From Chryseobacterium sp. RU37D (lineage in GTDB: Bacteria; Bacteroidota; Bacteroidia; Flavobacteriales; Weeksellaceae): a stretch of DNA of 41,057 nucleotides. The DNA lies in NCBI RefSeq assembly GCF_900156075.1, contig NZ_FTMM01000027.1, forward strand, positions 1 through 41,057. The letters are read 5' to 3'. Under the pieces are notes generated by a model. The model was not told the DNA's origin. It made no database searches and saw only the letters and a program-made list of their open reading frames with translations. Position 1 is the stretch's first letter. Each line of letters opens with the position of its first letter. Position numbers and translations under genes: made by a program. Of this stretch, positions 8,686 to 17,691 are shown piece by piece.

Positions 8686-8789
8686 ATAAAAATTTAACTG
8701 TCGAAAGAAAATTTTTTAATAAATTTTTAGAATTTAAGTTTAAAATATTATGTAATACATTAAATATAGTTAAAATTTTATTTCAAAAA

Positions 8790-8826
8790 AGAAAATAGCA
8801 CTCGTAATTTTACGAGTGCTATTTTC
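8790..8826. terminator. Strong hairpin terminator after the DinB gene
   Basis: Near-perfect 17-bp arms (8790-8806 and 8810-8826, core AGCACTCGTA/TACGAGTGCT), flanked by A and T tracts. It could act in both directions, but in context it ends the acyl-CoA dehydrogenase-DinB transcript. Confidence 0.9.
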
Positions 8827-8851
8827 TTATTAATGGTATAATTCTAAATTT

Positions 8852-9349
8852 CTAAAACTTGTCGTCGGCAGTCGGTCCGTACAGTCCCGGAACTTTATTT
8901 CCTGTTGATCTTAAATAAACTACCAACTCCCCTCTGTGATGATATAAATGGTTATACAAAAACGCACGAACTACCTGAATTTTTGGCATAGGAGGGAAGA
9001 GTGAATTTCCGTCCATTTCCATTTTCCATTCGTTCATCATGGTACTTTCGTCCCAATTTTCTAAAACTTCTTTTGCTTTGGCAACATTTTCTTCAAACTT
9101 AGCGACAATATTTTCTGCTTTAGAAATATCGCCTTTATCATATTTGTATGTTCCCATATCAAATACATCCTGATTGAAAGTTCCATCATACCAATTATAG
9201 ACCTCTGCAATATGAGAAGCTAATTGAGCTGTTGTCCAGTTCTTTTCCGATGGTTTCCATTCTAAAACGTTGTCCGGAATTGCCTGTAAAAGTTTTCTGG
9301 TGCTTTCTGCCTCATGCAGAAATTCTCCTAATAGTGCCTGTTTAATCAT
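8852..9349 (-). CDS. DinB family protein
   Basis: 165 aa four-helix DinB/YfiT-superfamily protein. Potential metal ligands are the His in LASHIAEVYNWYDG and the pair in YNHLYHHRGELVVYLR, the normal positions for a three-His metal site. Some superfamily members are thiol transferases or hydrolases; the substrate of this one cannot be inferred. It begins 21 nt after the acyl-CoA dehydrogenase stop on the same strand, so the two are probably one transcript ending at the strong hairpin. Confidence 0.88.
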   Translation of the reverse strand: MIKQALLGEFLHEAESTRKLLQAIPDNVLEWKPSEKNWTTAQLASHIAEVYNWYDGTFNQDVFDMGTYKYDKGDISKAENIVAKFEENVAKAKEVLENWDESTMMNEWKMEMDGNSLFPPMPKIQVVRAFLYNHLYHHRGELVVYLRSTGNKVPGLYGPTADDKF

Positions 9350-9370
9350 TTGTTATATTTTTTGAAATAA

Positions 9371-10510
9371 TTATTTTGTAATATCTCTACCTATTACCAA
9401 TCTCTGGATCTCAGAAGTTCCTTCCCCGATTGTACATAGCTTAGAATCTCTGTAGAATTTTTCGGCAGGGAAGTCCTTTGTATATCCATAACCTCCAAAA
9501 ATCTGAACTGCATTATTTGAAATCCTTACACAAGCTTCAGAAGCATATAGCTTGGCCATAGCGCCTTCTTTTGTCATTTTTTGTTTCGCATTTTTCAAAG
9601 TTGCGGCTCTTTGAATCAATAATTCTGCTGCATCAATTTCCGTTGCCATATCAGCTAACATGAAGTTGATTGCCTGGAATTCTGAAATTGATTTACCGAA
9701 CTGATGTCTTTCTTTAGCATATTTTAAAGCTGCTTTATAAGCTCCTCTTGCTGTACCTAAACTTAATGCCGCAATAGAAATTCTACCTCCATCAAGGATT
9801 TTCATAGCTTGCTTGAAGCCTTCTCCCACCTCTCCTAACCTGTGAGAATCAGGAACGCGGACATTATCGAAAATCAACTCTGCTGTTTCGGAAGCTCTCA
9901 TTCCCAATTTATTTTCCTTTTTACCGGAAGAAAAGCCAGGCATTCCTTTTTCTAAAACGAATGCTGTTGAATTGTTTTTTGCTCCTTTTTCACCTGTTCT
10001 GGTCATTACTACAGCAATATCTCCTGAAATAGCATGAGTAATGAAGTTTTTAGCCCCGTTGATGATCCACTCATCACCATCTTTCACGGCAGTTGTAGAC
10101 ATTCCTCCCGAGTCTGAACCAGTATTGTGCTCCGTAAGGCCCCATGCTCCGATTACTTTACCTGAAGCCAGCTGAGGAAGCCATTTATTTCTTTGTTCTT
10201 CGTTTCCGAATTCGTAAATATGGTTCGTACAAAGTGAATTGTGCGCTGCAACGGAAAGACCTATTGAAGGGTCTACTTGAGAAATCTCGTCAAGAATTGC
10301 AACATATTCATGATAACCAAGACCAGAACCTCCGTATTGCTCAGGAATAACGATTCCCATGAAGCCCATCTCGCCTAACTGATGAAACAGATCTTTTGGG
10401 AAAGTCTGACTTTCATCCCACTCCATAATATTTGGTCTAATATTCTTTTCAGCAAATTCTTTTGCTGTTTCCGCTATCATTTTAATATTGTCAATAATCT
10501 CTGTATTCAT
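9371..10510 (-). CDS. Acyl-CoA dehydrogenase
   Basis: 379 aa, FAD-dependent alpha,beta-dehydrogenation of an acyl-CoA (fatty-acid or branched-chain amino-acid catabolism). N-terminal helical, central beta (WGLTEHNTGSDSGG) and C-terminal helical domains are all present. The family signatures GMRASETAELIFDNVRVP and FGGYGYTKDFPAEKFYRD are clear. The catalytic glutamate lies in IGEGTSEIQ near the C-terminus. An upstream ATG at 10573 exists, but it lies upstream of the promoter's -33 box (10558-10561), and the protein aligns from MNTEIIDNIKM, so I place the start at 10510. Chain-length specificity cannot be read. Confidence 0.92.
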   Translation of the reverse strand: MNTEIIDNIKMIAETAKEFAEKNIRPNIMEWDESQTFPKDLFHQLGEMGFMGIVIPEQYGGSGLGYHEYVAILDEISQVDPSIGLSVAAHNSLCTNHIYEFGNEEQRNKWLPQLASGKVIGAWGLTEHNTGSDSGGMSTTAVKDGDEWIINGAKNFITHAISGDIAVVMTRTGEKGAKNNSTAFVLEKGMPGFSSGKKENKLGMRASETAELIFDNVRVPDSHRLGEVGEGFKQAMKILDGGRISIAALSLGTARGAYKAALKYAKERHQFGKSISEFQAINFMLADMATEIDAAELLIQRAATLKNAKQKMTKEGAMAKLYASEACVRISNNAVQIFGGYGYTKDFPAEKFYRDSKLCTIGEGTSEIQRLVIGRDITK

Positions 10511-10530
10511 ATAGATAAAATAGTTAGTTC

Positions 10531-10561
10531 CAAAGATAACCAAATTGATGGAACGTCCAAA
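10531..10561 (-). promoter_or_regulatory. -33/-7 promoter of the acyl-CoA dehydrogenase gene
   Basis: Minus-strand TTTG (10558-10561), spacer 19 nt and TATCTTTG (10531-10538). This is a near-ideal Bacteroidota promoter, and it fixes the start codon at 10510, not 10573. Confidence 0.75.
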
Positions 10562-10700
10562 AAAATAATTCAATCTATAGAAATTCAGTCACAAAACTTT
10601 AATTTTCAATTTTTTATATTATGAAATTTAATTTAAATTAATGAAAATTTCGGAAATTTGATTAGATTTATTTACTATTTTAGGGTCCAATTTTTAAAGT

Positions 10701-12560
10701 ATGAAAAAACTTTTACTCCTGATAATTTTAATTTCGTTGCATTTCTCAGCCCAGATCCCTACCGGATATTATGATGGAACAGCAGGTTTGACGGGCTATA
10801 CCTTAAAATCAAAACTTCATGACATTATTTCAGCGAAGAATATCAATTGGAATTATGGGGATCTTACTAATTATTACAATCAGACAGATTTAGATAAATA
10901 TTACGATCACGATGTATCTAATACGACAATATTGCTGGATATTTATTCTGAAAACCCGGCCGGCCCCGATGCGTATGAGTATACATCTGCAAATTTAATA
11001 AGCTCTTCAGGTGGTGAGGGTATGGGATACAACAGAGAACACGCTGTTCCGCAAAGTACATTCAATAGCAATTACCCGATGTATTCTGATTTGCATTATG
11101 TTATTCCTACAGATGCCAGGATCAATCAGTTAAGGAATAATTATCCTTATGGAAAAGGAAATTCTACCATACATTATACTTTTACAAACTCTTCCAAAAT
11201 TGCAAATAGCGCCATCCCCAGTTATGCCTATACCAACAGGGTATATGAGCCTGTTAATGAATTTAAAGGAGATATAGCCCGAATGCTGCTGTATTTTGTG
11301 GTGAGATATGAAGATAAACTACCGTCATTTAATTATTCCACCAACATTAATCCGGCAATGGACCGTTCTCCGCTTGATGGAACTGCTGAAAGAGCCTTTG
11401 ATCCCGCATATATCACCATGCTTATTGAATGGCACGCTCAAGATCCTGTATCTCAGAGAGAAATTGACAGAAATAATGCGGTGTATGCTATTCAAAACAA
11501 TAGAAATCCTTTTGTTGATAATCCTCAATGGGTAAATGCAATCTGGATTCAGACTCCAGATACTGTTATACCACAAGCTCCTTTAAATTTAATTTCTACC
11601 CAGACGGGAGCTTTTTATACAAATTTAGTATGGTCGCCAAGTACAAGCACAGACGTTATCGGATATAATGTTTATCAAAACGGCACATTGATAGCGACCA
11701 CGAAATCAACATCGATTGTGATAGATCATTTGAATCCAGCCGCTTCGTATTCATTTACAGTAAAAGCTTATGATGCCGGTTATTTACAGTCCGCTGACAG
11801 TAATACCGTTACAGTTTCTACTTTAGCTTCTGATCCCAATTCAAAAGATCTTTTTATCGTCAAATATATTGAAGGTACAGGCAATAACAAAGCCCTGGAA
11901 ATTGTAAATAAAACAGGACATGAAGTAGATCTGAATAATTACAGCATCAGGGTGCAATATTATAATAGTATAAATGATTCTTACTATTTTGGAAACAGCT
12001 TTGAACTGGAAGGAAAAATACCAAACAATGAGACTTTTGTAGTGCTTAATCCTAAATCTTCACTCTTATGTTATACCAATTCTAATGCTAAATTTCTTAC
12101 AGCAGGAGAGGCCTTGACTTTTTCAGGAACACAATATGTTGAATTGGCATACAAATCTGCTACAGTAGATGCTGTCGGAAGTAAATTTGTCAGTAATTCA
12201 AATGGTGATGTTTCCCTTTACAGAAAAAATATCATAACTCAACCTAACACATCTTTTACTATCGGAGAATGGGATTCTTATTCAGCAAATTACTGTCAGA
12301 ACCAGGGAACTCTTTCAGCTTCTGATATATTAGCCGAAAACAATGTTAAAATTTACCCTAATCCTGTACACGACGCTATTTTCGTGAGCGGGAAATTTGA
12401 AAATATAAAATCAGCTCAAGTTTTAGATTTTTCCGGGAAATTGATCTACTCTGAACAAAATCCATTTAAAAACAAAAAGAATATTTTAGTTCAACATCTT
12501 TCAGCAGGTTCCTATTTGTTGAGTCTGGACGGAAAGGTTTATCAGTTTGTAAAGAAATAA
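10701..12560 (+). CDS. Secreted endonuclease I family nuclease with T9SS sorting tail
   Basis: 619 aa. A signal peptide (1-17, ending HFSAQ) leads into an EndoI/NucM-type His-Me-finger nuclease domain (about 20-290). Its core is GYNREHAVPQS (catalytic His114) followed by DLHYVIPTDARINQLRNNYPYG. Then come a fibronectin type III domain (about 293-378), a lamin-tail-like region (about 384-505, FIVKYIEGTGNNKALEIVN) and a T9SS type A tail (about 545-619, IYPNPVHDAIFV, ending FVKK). It is predicted to be secreted or surface-bound and to degrade extracellular DNA/RNA for phosphate and nucleobases. It is a single gene, and with the metalloprotease it is one of two T9SS cargoes here. Confidence 0.93.
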   Translation: MKKLLLLIILISLHFSAQIPTGYYDGTAGLTGYTLKSKLHDIISAKNINWNYGDLTNYYNQTDLDKYYDHDVSNTTILLDIYSENPAGPDAYEYTSANLISSSGGEGMGYNREHAVPQSTFNSNYPMYSDLHYVIPTDARINQLRNNYPYGKGNSTIHYTFTNSSKIANSAIPSYAYTNRVYEPVNEFKGDIARMLLYFVVRYEDKLPSFNYSTNINPAMDRSPLDGTAERAFDPAYITMLIEWHAQDPVSQREIDRNNAVYAIQNNRNPFVDNPQWVNAIWIQTPDTVIPQAPLNLISTQTGAFYTNLVWSPSTSTDVIGYNVYQNGTLIATTKSTSIVIDHLNPAASYSFTVKAYDAGYLQSADSNTVTVSTLASDPNSKDLFIVKYIEGTGNNKALEIVNKTGHEVDLNNYSIRVQYYNSINDSYYFGNSFELEGKIPNNETFVVLNPKSSLLCYTNSNAKFLTAGEALTFSGTQYVELAYKSATVDAVGSKFVSNSNGDVSLYRKNIITQPNTSFTIGEWDSYSANYCQNQGTLSASDILAENNVKIYPNPVHDAIFVSGKFENIKSAQVLDFSGKLIYSEQNPFKNKKNILVQHLSAGSYLLSLDGKVYQFVKK

Positions 12561-12660
12561 TATCTTAAATTAACCTTGAAGATTTGGCGAAAAGAAATTC
12601 TTAAAAATAGCTGTTTTACAGTATTATCGATATAAGCAGATTCACTAATAATTAATATCC

Positions 12661-12712
12661 ATAAGTGTTTCTGCTTATATCTTTTATTTATAAGTAATTA
12701 TGCTTATATTTG
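12661..12712 (+). promoter_or_regulatory. Two tandem 18-bp operators over the satD promoter
   Basis: Two copies of ATAAG-N8-CTTAT lie at 12661-12678 and 12690-12707, 29 bp apart centre to centre. The shared consensus is ATAAGTRWTTMTGCTTATAT. The second overlaps the exact -7 box TATATTTG (12705-12712). The ATG at 12717 is only 5 nt beyond the box, so the transcript is probably leaderless or nearly so. A longer inverted pair GATATAAGCAGA/TCTGCTTATATC (12629-12640, 12670-12681) adds a further half-site. I infer repression by the adjacent HTH-bearing SatD protein. Confidence 0.7.
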
Positions 12713-12716
12713 TAGA

Positions 12717-13322
12717 ATGATAGCGGTCATTACCGGAGATATTATAAATTCACAACACGCAGAAACAGAAGTTTGGATCACCAGACTTAAAAATCTTCTC
12801 GAAAATTGGGGAAGCGCTCCCGGTACATGGGAAATCTACAGGGGAGATGAATTTCAGCTAAAATGTACTATCGATGACGTTTTCTGGCGTTTCTTAGCCA
12901 TAAAATCACTTATAAAAAGTCTGGAAAATCTAGATGTAAGAATAGCCATTGGTATTGGTGAGGAAAATTTTTCCTCCGAAAAAATTACGGAATCGAACGG
13001 AACGGCTTATGTACATTCCGGAAGATTATTGAATGATCTTAAAAGCGACGGACACACCGTTTCTATTAAAACATCCAACGATTCTGTAGACAGGGATTTG
13101 AATATTTTACTGAAATGGTCATCCAAAGATTTCGATAACTGGACGATGGCGACCGCGGAAATCATCCATGAAATGATCATGAATAAAGATATCACACAGG
13201 AAGATCTTGCGAAGAAGTTTGCCATCTCACAGTCCTCTGTAAGCCAGAGACTAAAGCGCGCAAACTATGAATTGATCGTAGAAACCAATCAATATTTTAG
13301 AAAGAAAATTTCAGAACTGTAA
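12717..13322 (+). CDS. SatD family protein with C-terminal HTH
   Basis: 201 aa. The N-terminal two-thirds resembles the SatD family (MIAVITGDIINS, IYRGDEFQL, VRIAIGIGE), named after a Streptococcus mutans secretion/acid-tolerance locus gene of uncertain biochemistry. The C-terminus (about 160-198) is a clear helix-turn-helix, ITQEDLAKKFAISQSSVSQRLKRA, pointing to DNA binding. It sits 2 nt before the DUF3307 membrane gene, a pairing that I recall as recurrent in Bacteroidota. Two tandem palindromes upstream make autoregulation likely. The ligand or signal is unknown. Confidence 0.82.
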   Translation: MIAVITGDIINSQHAETEVWITRLKNLLENWGSAPGTWEIYRGDEFQLKCTIDDVFWRFLAIKSLIKSLENLDVRIAIGIGEENFSSEKITESNGTAYVHSGRLLNDLKSDGHTVSIKTSNDSVDRDLNILLKWSSKDFDNWTMATAEIIHEMIMNKDITQEDLAKKFAISQSSVSQRLKRANYELIVETNQYFRKKISEL

Positions 13323-13324
13323 GC

Positions 13325-14020
13325 ATGATTTTCATTAAACTCATATTGGCACATTTACTTGGAGATTTTATTCTTCAGCCAAATTCTTGGGTTGCAGAGA
13401 AAGAAAGCAAAAAACTGAAGAGCAAATATTTGTATCTTCATGTTCTGATTCACACCGCATTAAGTTTTATTTTCCTTTGGGATTTCGAACTTTGGTGGGT
13501 AGCTGCTTTGGTGGGAATTTCACACTTTATTATTGATGCTGCGAAACTTAGTTTTCAGACAATTAAAAATAAAAAGAACTGGTTTTTTATCGATCAGGCT
13601 TTACATATTGCAGTAATTGGGGGAGTTTCTCTTTATTTTAATGAATTTAATATTGAATTTTTAAAAGATCAGAGTTTCTTAAAAATATTAATGGCAGCTT
13701 TGTTTTTAACGACACCTGCTTCAATTTTTATTAAAATATTATTGTCTTCATGGACACCCGTTCCAGAGACAGCAACGAATATACAAACCGAATCTTTATC
13801 AAGTGCCGGAAAATATATTGGAATTTTAGAACGTTTACTGGTTTTCACTTTTATTATGGTGGATCACTGGGAAGGCGTAGGTTTTATGGTCGCGGCGAAA
13901 TCCGTTTTCAGGTTCAGCGATCTTGCCCAGGCCAAGCAAAGGAAACTTACCGAATATGTATTGATCGGTACATTGTTGAGTTTTGGAATGGCGGTTTTAA
14001 CAGGAATTTTAATTAAATAA
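13325..14020 (+). CDS. DUF3307 integral membrane protein
   Basis: 231 aa with about five to six hydrophobic segments (for example 1-20, 40-60, 57-75, 90-105, 118-138, 208-230). The N-terminal motif AHLLGDFILQPNSWVAEKE is typical of DUF3307; the conserved His/Asp residues in the first helix suggest metal or proton handling, which is inference. It follows SatD by 2 nt, so the pair is an operon. Inner-membrane location; function unknown. The last stop is 29 nt before purC. Confidence 0.82.
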   Translation: MIFIKLILAHLLGDFILQPNSWVAEKESKKLKSKYLYLHVLIHTALSFIFLWDFELWWVAALVGISHFIIDAAKLSFQTIKNKKNWFFIDQALHIAVIGGVSLYFNEFNIEFLKDQSFLKILMAALFLTTPASIFIKILLSSWTPVPETATNIQTESLSSAGKYIGILERLLVFTFIMVDHWEGVGFMVAAKSVFRFSDLAQAKQRKLTEYVLIGTLLSFGMAVLTGILIK

Positions 14021-14049
14021 TATAAATCTAATAAAAGTAATTTTAGAAA

Positions 14050-14769
14050 ATGGAAAAGTTAGAAATGTTGTACGAAGGTAAGGCAAAACAAGTATTTGCT
14101 ACCGATAATCCTAACGAAGTAGTAGTACGTTTCAAAGACGATGCTACTGCATTTAATGCTCAGAAAAGAGGATCTGTTGATTTGAAAGGTGAAATGAACA
14201 ACGCGATCACAACTCTTATTTTTGAATATTTAAATGAAAAAGGGATTAAAACTCATTTCATTAAACAATTAAACGAAAGAGAGCAATTGGTAAAAAAAGT
14301 ATCAATTATTCCTTTGGAAATGGTGGTTAGAAACTATTCTGCAGGAAGCATGGCTCAGAGGTTAGGAGTGGAAGAAGGAATTAAATCTCCGGTTACCATT
14401 TTCGATATCTGCTACAAAAAGGACGAGTTGGGAGATCCGCTTATCAATGATCACCACGCTGTTTTCTTAGGTGCTGCAACTTACGAAGAGCTTGATGAAA
14501 TGTATGAATTAACTTCAGACATCAACGAAATCTTAATCGATCTTTTCGACAAAATGAACATCATCCTGGTTGATTTCAAAATCGAATTAGGAAAAACTGC
14601 TGACGGTGAAATCATCCTTGCAGACGAAATTTCTCCTGATACTTGCAGACTTTGGGATAAAGATACCATGAAGAAGTTGGATAAAGACAGATTCAGAAGA
14701 GATCTTGGGGAAGTTACTGAAGCTTACGTGGAGATCTACAACAGACTGAAAACTGTACTTAATAAGTAA
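14050..14769 (+). CDS. purC: SAICAR synthetase
   Basis: 239 aa, the usual length. It joins CAIR and aspartate using ATP to give SAICAR in purine synthesis. Signatures are [11 protein letters not shown] at the N-terminus (ATP loop), the [16 protein letters not shown] segment, VDFKIELGK, and [15 protein letters not shown] (metal/substrate binding). It lies 29 nt after the DUF3307 gene and 136 nt before purF. The only near-promoter sequence (TAATTTTA at about 14038) is one base off consensus, so read-through from satD is possible. Confidence 0.97.
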   Translation: MEKLEMLYEGKAKQVFATDNPNEVVVRFKDDATAFNAQKRGSVDLKGEMNNAITTLIFEYLNEKGIKTHFIKQLNEREQLVKKVSIIPLEMVVRNYSAGSMAQRLGVEEGIKSPVTIFDICYKKDELGDPLINDHHAVFLGAATYEELDEMYELTSDINEILIDLFDKMNIILVDFKIELGKTADGEIILADEISPDTCRLWDKDTMKKLDKDRFRRDLGEVTEAYVEIYNRLKTVLNK

Positions 14770-14773
14770 GATT

Positions 14774-14890
14774 TCAGATGTTAGACATCAGATGCTAGAT
14801 TTTTAGCTCTGAAAATGATTTGTTATATAACAAAATTAAATTGAAGTTAGTTTTAGTCTAAAATCTGATATCTGACTTCTAATATCTATA
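14774..14890. repeat. purC-purF intergenic degenerate repeats
   Basis: Short near-repeats of the type CAGATGTTAGACATCAGATG and TCTGATATCTGACTTCT occur on both sides of an A/T core, and the two halves are roughly complementary (AGATTTCAGAT/ATCTGATATCT). They may form an imperfect hairpin. Similar word-ladder sequences occur at 5588-5650 and 22840-22875. No gene is seen. Confidence 0.45.
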
Positions 14891-14905
14891 ATAGAAAAAA
14901 TAGAA

Positions 14906-16405
14906 ATGAAAAGTTTAGACATTCATAAAAGTGAATATTTAAAACAATTTGAAACTCAAACCTACGGAAGAAATCTTTTCAGAACGCAGGAAGAAGAGAG
15001 ATTGGACGCTCCCAATGAAGAGTGCGGAATCTTCGGAATGTATTCTGATAACGATTTGGATACGTTTTCTCTTTCGCAGTTCGGGCTTTTTGCGTTACAG
15101 CACAGAGGCCAGGAAGCGTGTGGTATTTCTGTTCTTAAAGACGGAAAAATCACTAACATGAAAGATGAAGGTTTGGTTTTGGATGTTTATAAAGAGATCC
15201 AGGATCCTGAAACTTTTATGGGAAATTCTGCAATCGGACACACTCGTTATACGACTGCAGGAGATAAAAAGAAGTATAATTTCCAGCCATTTTTCGCGAA
15301 AAACGAATATGACCAGATTATCCTTTCAATAGCGCATAACGGTAATTTGACAAATGCAAAAGAGCTAAAGGCAGAACTGGAAGCTGAGGGCGTTGTTTTC
15401 AGGGCTACTTCCGATTCTGAAGTGATTTTGAGATTAATTCAGAAAAATCTTGATCTTGGCCTTCGTGGAGCTATTAAAGCAACGATGGAGAAAATCGAGG
15501 GAGCATATTCAGTGGTGGGAATGACGAGAAATAAATTCTTTGCATTCAGAGATTTCAACGGAATCAGACCTTTGGTTTTGGGAGCAATCAACGAAAATTC
15601 TTACGTTGTAGCTTCGGAATCCGTAGCTTTGGATGCCGTTGGCGCTCAATACGTTAGGGATATTTTACCGGGAGAAATCATTTATACCAATGAAAATGAG
15701 CCCGGAAAGCTTCACTCCTATATGGTGGATGAGGAAAAAGGTAAGCAAAGGATCTGTTCTTTCGAATATATTTATTTTGCAAGACCTGACTCATCTTTAG
15801 AAAATATCAATGTGTATGAAATCAGAGAAAAATCTGGGGAAAAAATCTGGGAACAGGCTCCTGTGGAAGCAGATGTTGTAATTGGAGTTCCGGATTCCGG
15901 AGTTCCGGCTGCGATTGGTTTTTCTAAAGCTTCAGGAATTCCTTTCCGTCCGGTTTTGATTAAAAACAGATACATCGGAAGATCTTTCATTGTACCAACT
16001 CAGGAAATGAGGGAAAGGGTAGTGAACCTTAAGTTGAACCCAATTATTTCTGAAATTAAAGATAAAAGAGTAGTAATCATCGACGATTCTATTGTTCGTG
16101 GAACGACTTCGAAAAGATTGGTTAAAATCCTGAAAGATGCAGGCGTGAAGGAAATTCATTTCAGAAGTGTTTCTCCGCCAATTATTGCGCCTTGTTATTT
16201 AGGAATTGATACTCCTTCAAAAGACGATTTAATTTCTGCAAATATGTCTACAGAAGAGCTTAGAGATTATTTAGGAGTTGATTCTTTAGAATTTTTAAGT
16301 GTAGAGAACTTAAAAGAAATTTTAGGATCATCTAACCACTGCTTCGGATGTTTTACAGAAGAATATCCTGTAGGAAAGGGTGAAGAAATTGAATTATTTA
16401 ATTAA
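14906..16405 (+). CDS. purF: Amidophosphoribosyltransferase
   Basis: 499 aa. First committed purine step: PRPP plus glutamine to phosphoribosylamine. The class II glutaminase domain starts at Cys40 in NEECGIFGMY, so a propeptide of about 39 residues would be removed, longer than the 11 of Bacillus PurF. Other glutaminase motifs are GHTRYTTAG and IAHNGNLTNA. The phosphoribosyltransferase domain has VVIIDDSIVRGTTSKRLV (PRPP loop). C-terminal CSFEYIYFARPDS and NHCFGCF supply cysteines in the positions of the Fe-S ligands of the Bacillus-type enzyme. It is in the same direction as purC and ends at a shared convergent terminator. Confidence 0.96.
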   Translation: MKSLDIHKSEYLKQFETQTYGRNLFRTQEEERLDAPNEECGIFGMYSDNDLDTFSLSQFGLFALQHRGQEACGISVLKDGKITNMKDEGLVLDVYKEIQDPETFMGNSAIGHTRYTTAGDKKKYNFQPFFAKNEYDQIILSIAHNGNLTNAKELKAELEAEGVVFRATSDSEVILRLIQKNLDLGLRGAIKATMEKIEGAYSVVGMTRNKFFAFRDFNGIRPLVLGAINENSYVVASESVALDAVGAQYVRDILPGEIIYTNENEPGKLHSYMVDEEKGKQRICSFEYIYFARPDSSLENINVYEIREKSGEKIWEQAPVEADVVIGVPDSGVPAAIGFSKASGIPFRPVLIKNRYIGRSFIVPTQEMRERVVNLKLNPIISEIKDKRVVIIDDSIVRGTTSKRLVKILKDAGVKEIHFRSVSPPIIAPCYLGIDTPSKDDLISANMSTEELRDYLGVDSLEFLSVENLKEILGSSNHCFGCFTEEYPVGKGEEIELFN

Positions 16406-16472
16406 AAATCTGTTTAAATTTTGAAAAAAAAAGTTTAAACAAGTTTTAAATTTAAACACATAGACATAATAG

Positions 16473-16508
16473 TGAAAGGTCAGGTTTATAATAAGCCTGA
16501 CCTTTTCA
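16473..16508. terminator. Bidirectional terminator between purF and the barrel gene
   Basis: Arms TGAAAGGTCAGGTTT (16473-16487) and AAGCCTGACCTTTTCA (16493-16508) pair with one bulge and a G-U. It lies between convergent genes ending at 16405 and 16530. Confidence 0.85.
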
Positions 16509-16529
16509 TTGAAATTAAAATTGGTTATA

Positions 16530-17237
16530 TTAAAATTTGTAGTTTAATCCTATTTGGAAAACGCGGTTGGTTTCTTTATCCTTCATATTTTCCGGCTTAC
16601 CAGAGTTATTAGCCACGTGGGTAAGGCTGTTTACATATCTTGCATTAATACCTAAATTAGGTGTAAAATAGTATCCAAGTCCAAGCCCAAAGCCTAAATT
16701 CAGTTTTTTTACTCTGTCTTTTTCAAGATCACGGGAATAAGATTCCGTCTGGGTAGTTGTATTTCCTCCCACAGTAGTAGTGGTAATCATATCACCAGTA
16801 TATTTACCATTAATAAAATAGCTTACTTCTGGACCTGCTTCGATATAGAAGTTGTCTGCAGGTTTCATGTGAAGCATTACGGGTACGGAAATATAATTCA
16901 GGCTATAATTTTCTTGTACTTTTACTGAAGTATTGTCTGGAAGATCTCTTTCTGTAAGGACACTTTTACTTCCTAATTGATTATATAAAACTTCCGGCTG
17001 GATTGCAAATTTTTCTGATAAAGGTATATTAACAAACACCCCTGCATTGAATCCTGGTCTAAGGTTTTTTGTGCTAAGCTGCTGCTCGCTGAACTGAGAA
17101 AAATTTACTCCACCTTTAATCCCGAATCTTATAGGCTCTTTTACTTTAGTCATTGGTGCTGCTGTTACATTCTTCGTTTCCTGAGCAAATACTAACGAGC
17201 CAGCGACCATAGCTAGTCCTAGAAATAACTTGTTCAT
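16530..17237 (-). CDS. PorT-like outer-membrane beta-barrel protein (paralogue A)
   Basis: 235 aa. Signal peptide MNKLFLGLAMVAGSLVFAQ, then an eight-strand-type small barrel of the OMP_b-brl/porin family: RFGIKGGVNFSQFSEQQ, FAIQPEVLYNQLGSKS, NFYIEAGPEVSYF, GLGLGYYFTPNLGINARYV, ending FQIGLNYKF. It is the longest of four paralogues, with an extra loop insert (about residues 140-165, TTTTVGGNTTTQT). It should sit in the outer membrane; the transported or bound molecule is unknown. An exact sigma-54-type element lies 63 nt upstream (17300-17315). Confidence 0.9.
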   Translation of the reverse strand: MNKLFLGLAMVAGSLVFAQETKNVTAAPMTKVKEPIRFGIKGGVNFSQFSEQQLSTKNLRPGFNAGVFVNIPLSEKFAIQPEVLYNQLGSKSVLTERDLPDNTSVKVQENYSLNYISVPVMLHMKPADNFYIEAGPEVSYFINGKYTGDMITTTTVGGNTTTQTESYSRDLEKDRVKKLNLGFGLGLGYYFTPNLGINARYVNSLTHVANNSGKPENMKDKETNRVFQIGLNYKF

Positions 17238-17299
17238 AATTTATCTTTTAAAATTTTACTTTATTATTATCTGACATTCAATCAGACTTGGTTTGTTTT

Positions 17300-17315
17300 G
17301 CAAAATGCTTGCCAA
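17300..17315 (-). promoter_or_regulatory. Sigma-54 (-24/-12) promoter, paralogue A
   Basis: Minus strand TTGGCAAGCATTTTGC: GG and GC are separated by exactly 10 nt, as the RpoN consensus TGGCAC-N5-TTGC requires. Expected start near 17288, leaving a leader of about 50 nt. Confidence 0.72.
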
Positions 17316-17640
17316 ATATTGATTTATCCTTTATTAATAAGCATTTACAGAAATTCACATTATTAAAAATAATAATTATAAAAACAAAATATATAAAATA
17401 AATTATCAGTAAATCAATTTTAAATTTATTTTATACATAAAATGCATTTAATCAAATAATGAAAATTATTAATTTTTTTTATAAACATGTTGCAGAAAAA
17501 ATATATAAAAATCAGAGATTATGCTTGATTTTACATATTGATTAGCAAGAAATACTATTTTTTATATTACAATTTATAAAAACAATTAGTTTCTCTGCAT
17601 TAAAATATGCCTATACTTACTACTCCCCGGATTTCATTAG
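17316..17640. other. AT-rich spacer without genes
   Basis: About 325 bp of very AT-rich sequence between paralogue A and the terminator of paralogue B. No ORF, RNA gene or strong hairpin was seen. It lies upstream of a sigma-54-like promoter, so an activator-binding or bending site could be here, but I could not identify a repeated motif. Confidence 0.5.
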
Positions 17641-17647
17641 ACTAAAA

Positions 17648-17668
17648 AACCGGGCATGGAACCCGGTT
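17648..17668 (-). terminator. Terminator of paralogue B
   Basis: AACCGGG/CCCGGTT arms (17648-17654, 17662-17668) with a 7-nt loop; T run on the minus strand. It lies 24 nt after the stop at 17692. Confidence 0.85.
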
Positions 17669-17691
17669 TAAGATTAAAATATATTAAGTTC

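Noticed and set aside
10511..10573. N-terminal extension of the acyl-CoA dehydrogenase
   Set aside because: It would start upstream of the promoter's -33 box and cover its -7 box, and adds no family sequence.
14770..14905. Riboswitch before purF
   Set aside because: No purine-riboswitch core or other conserved aptamer recognised; only word-like repeats.
16428..16460. Another IS end (AGTTTAAACAAG)
   Set aside because: Resembles the IS boundary AGTTTAAACAACTTC for only about 11 bases in an AT-rich spacer; probably chance. The same holds for 690-705.
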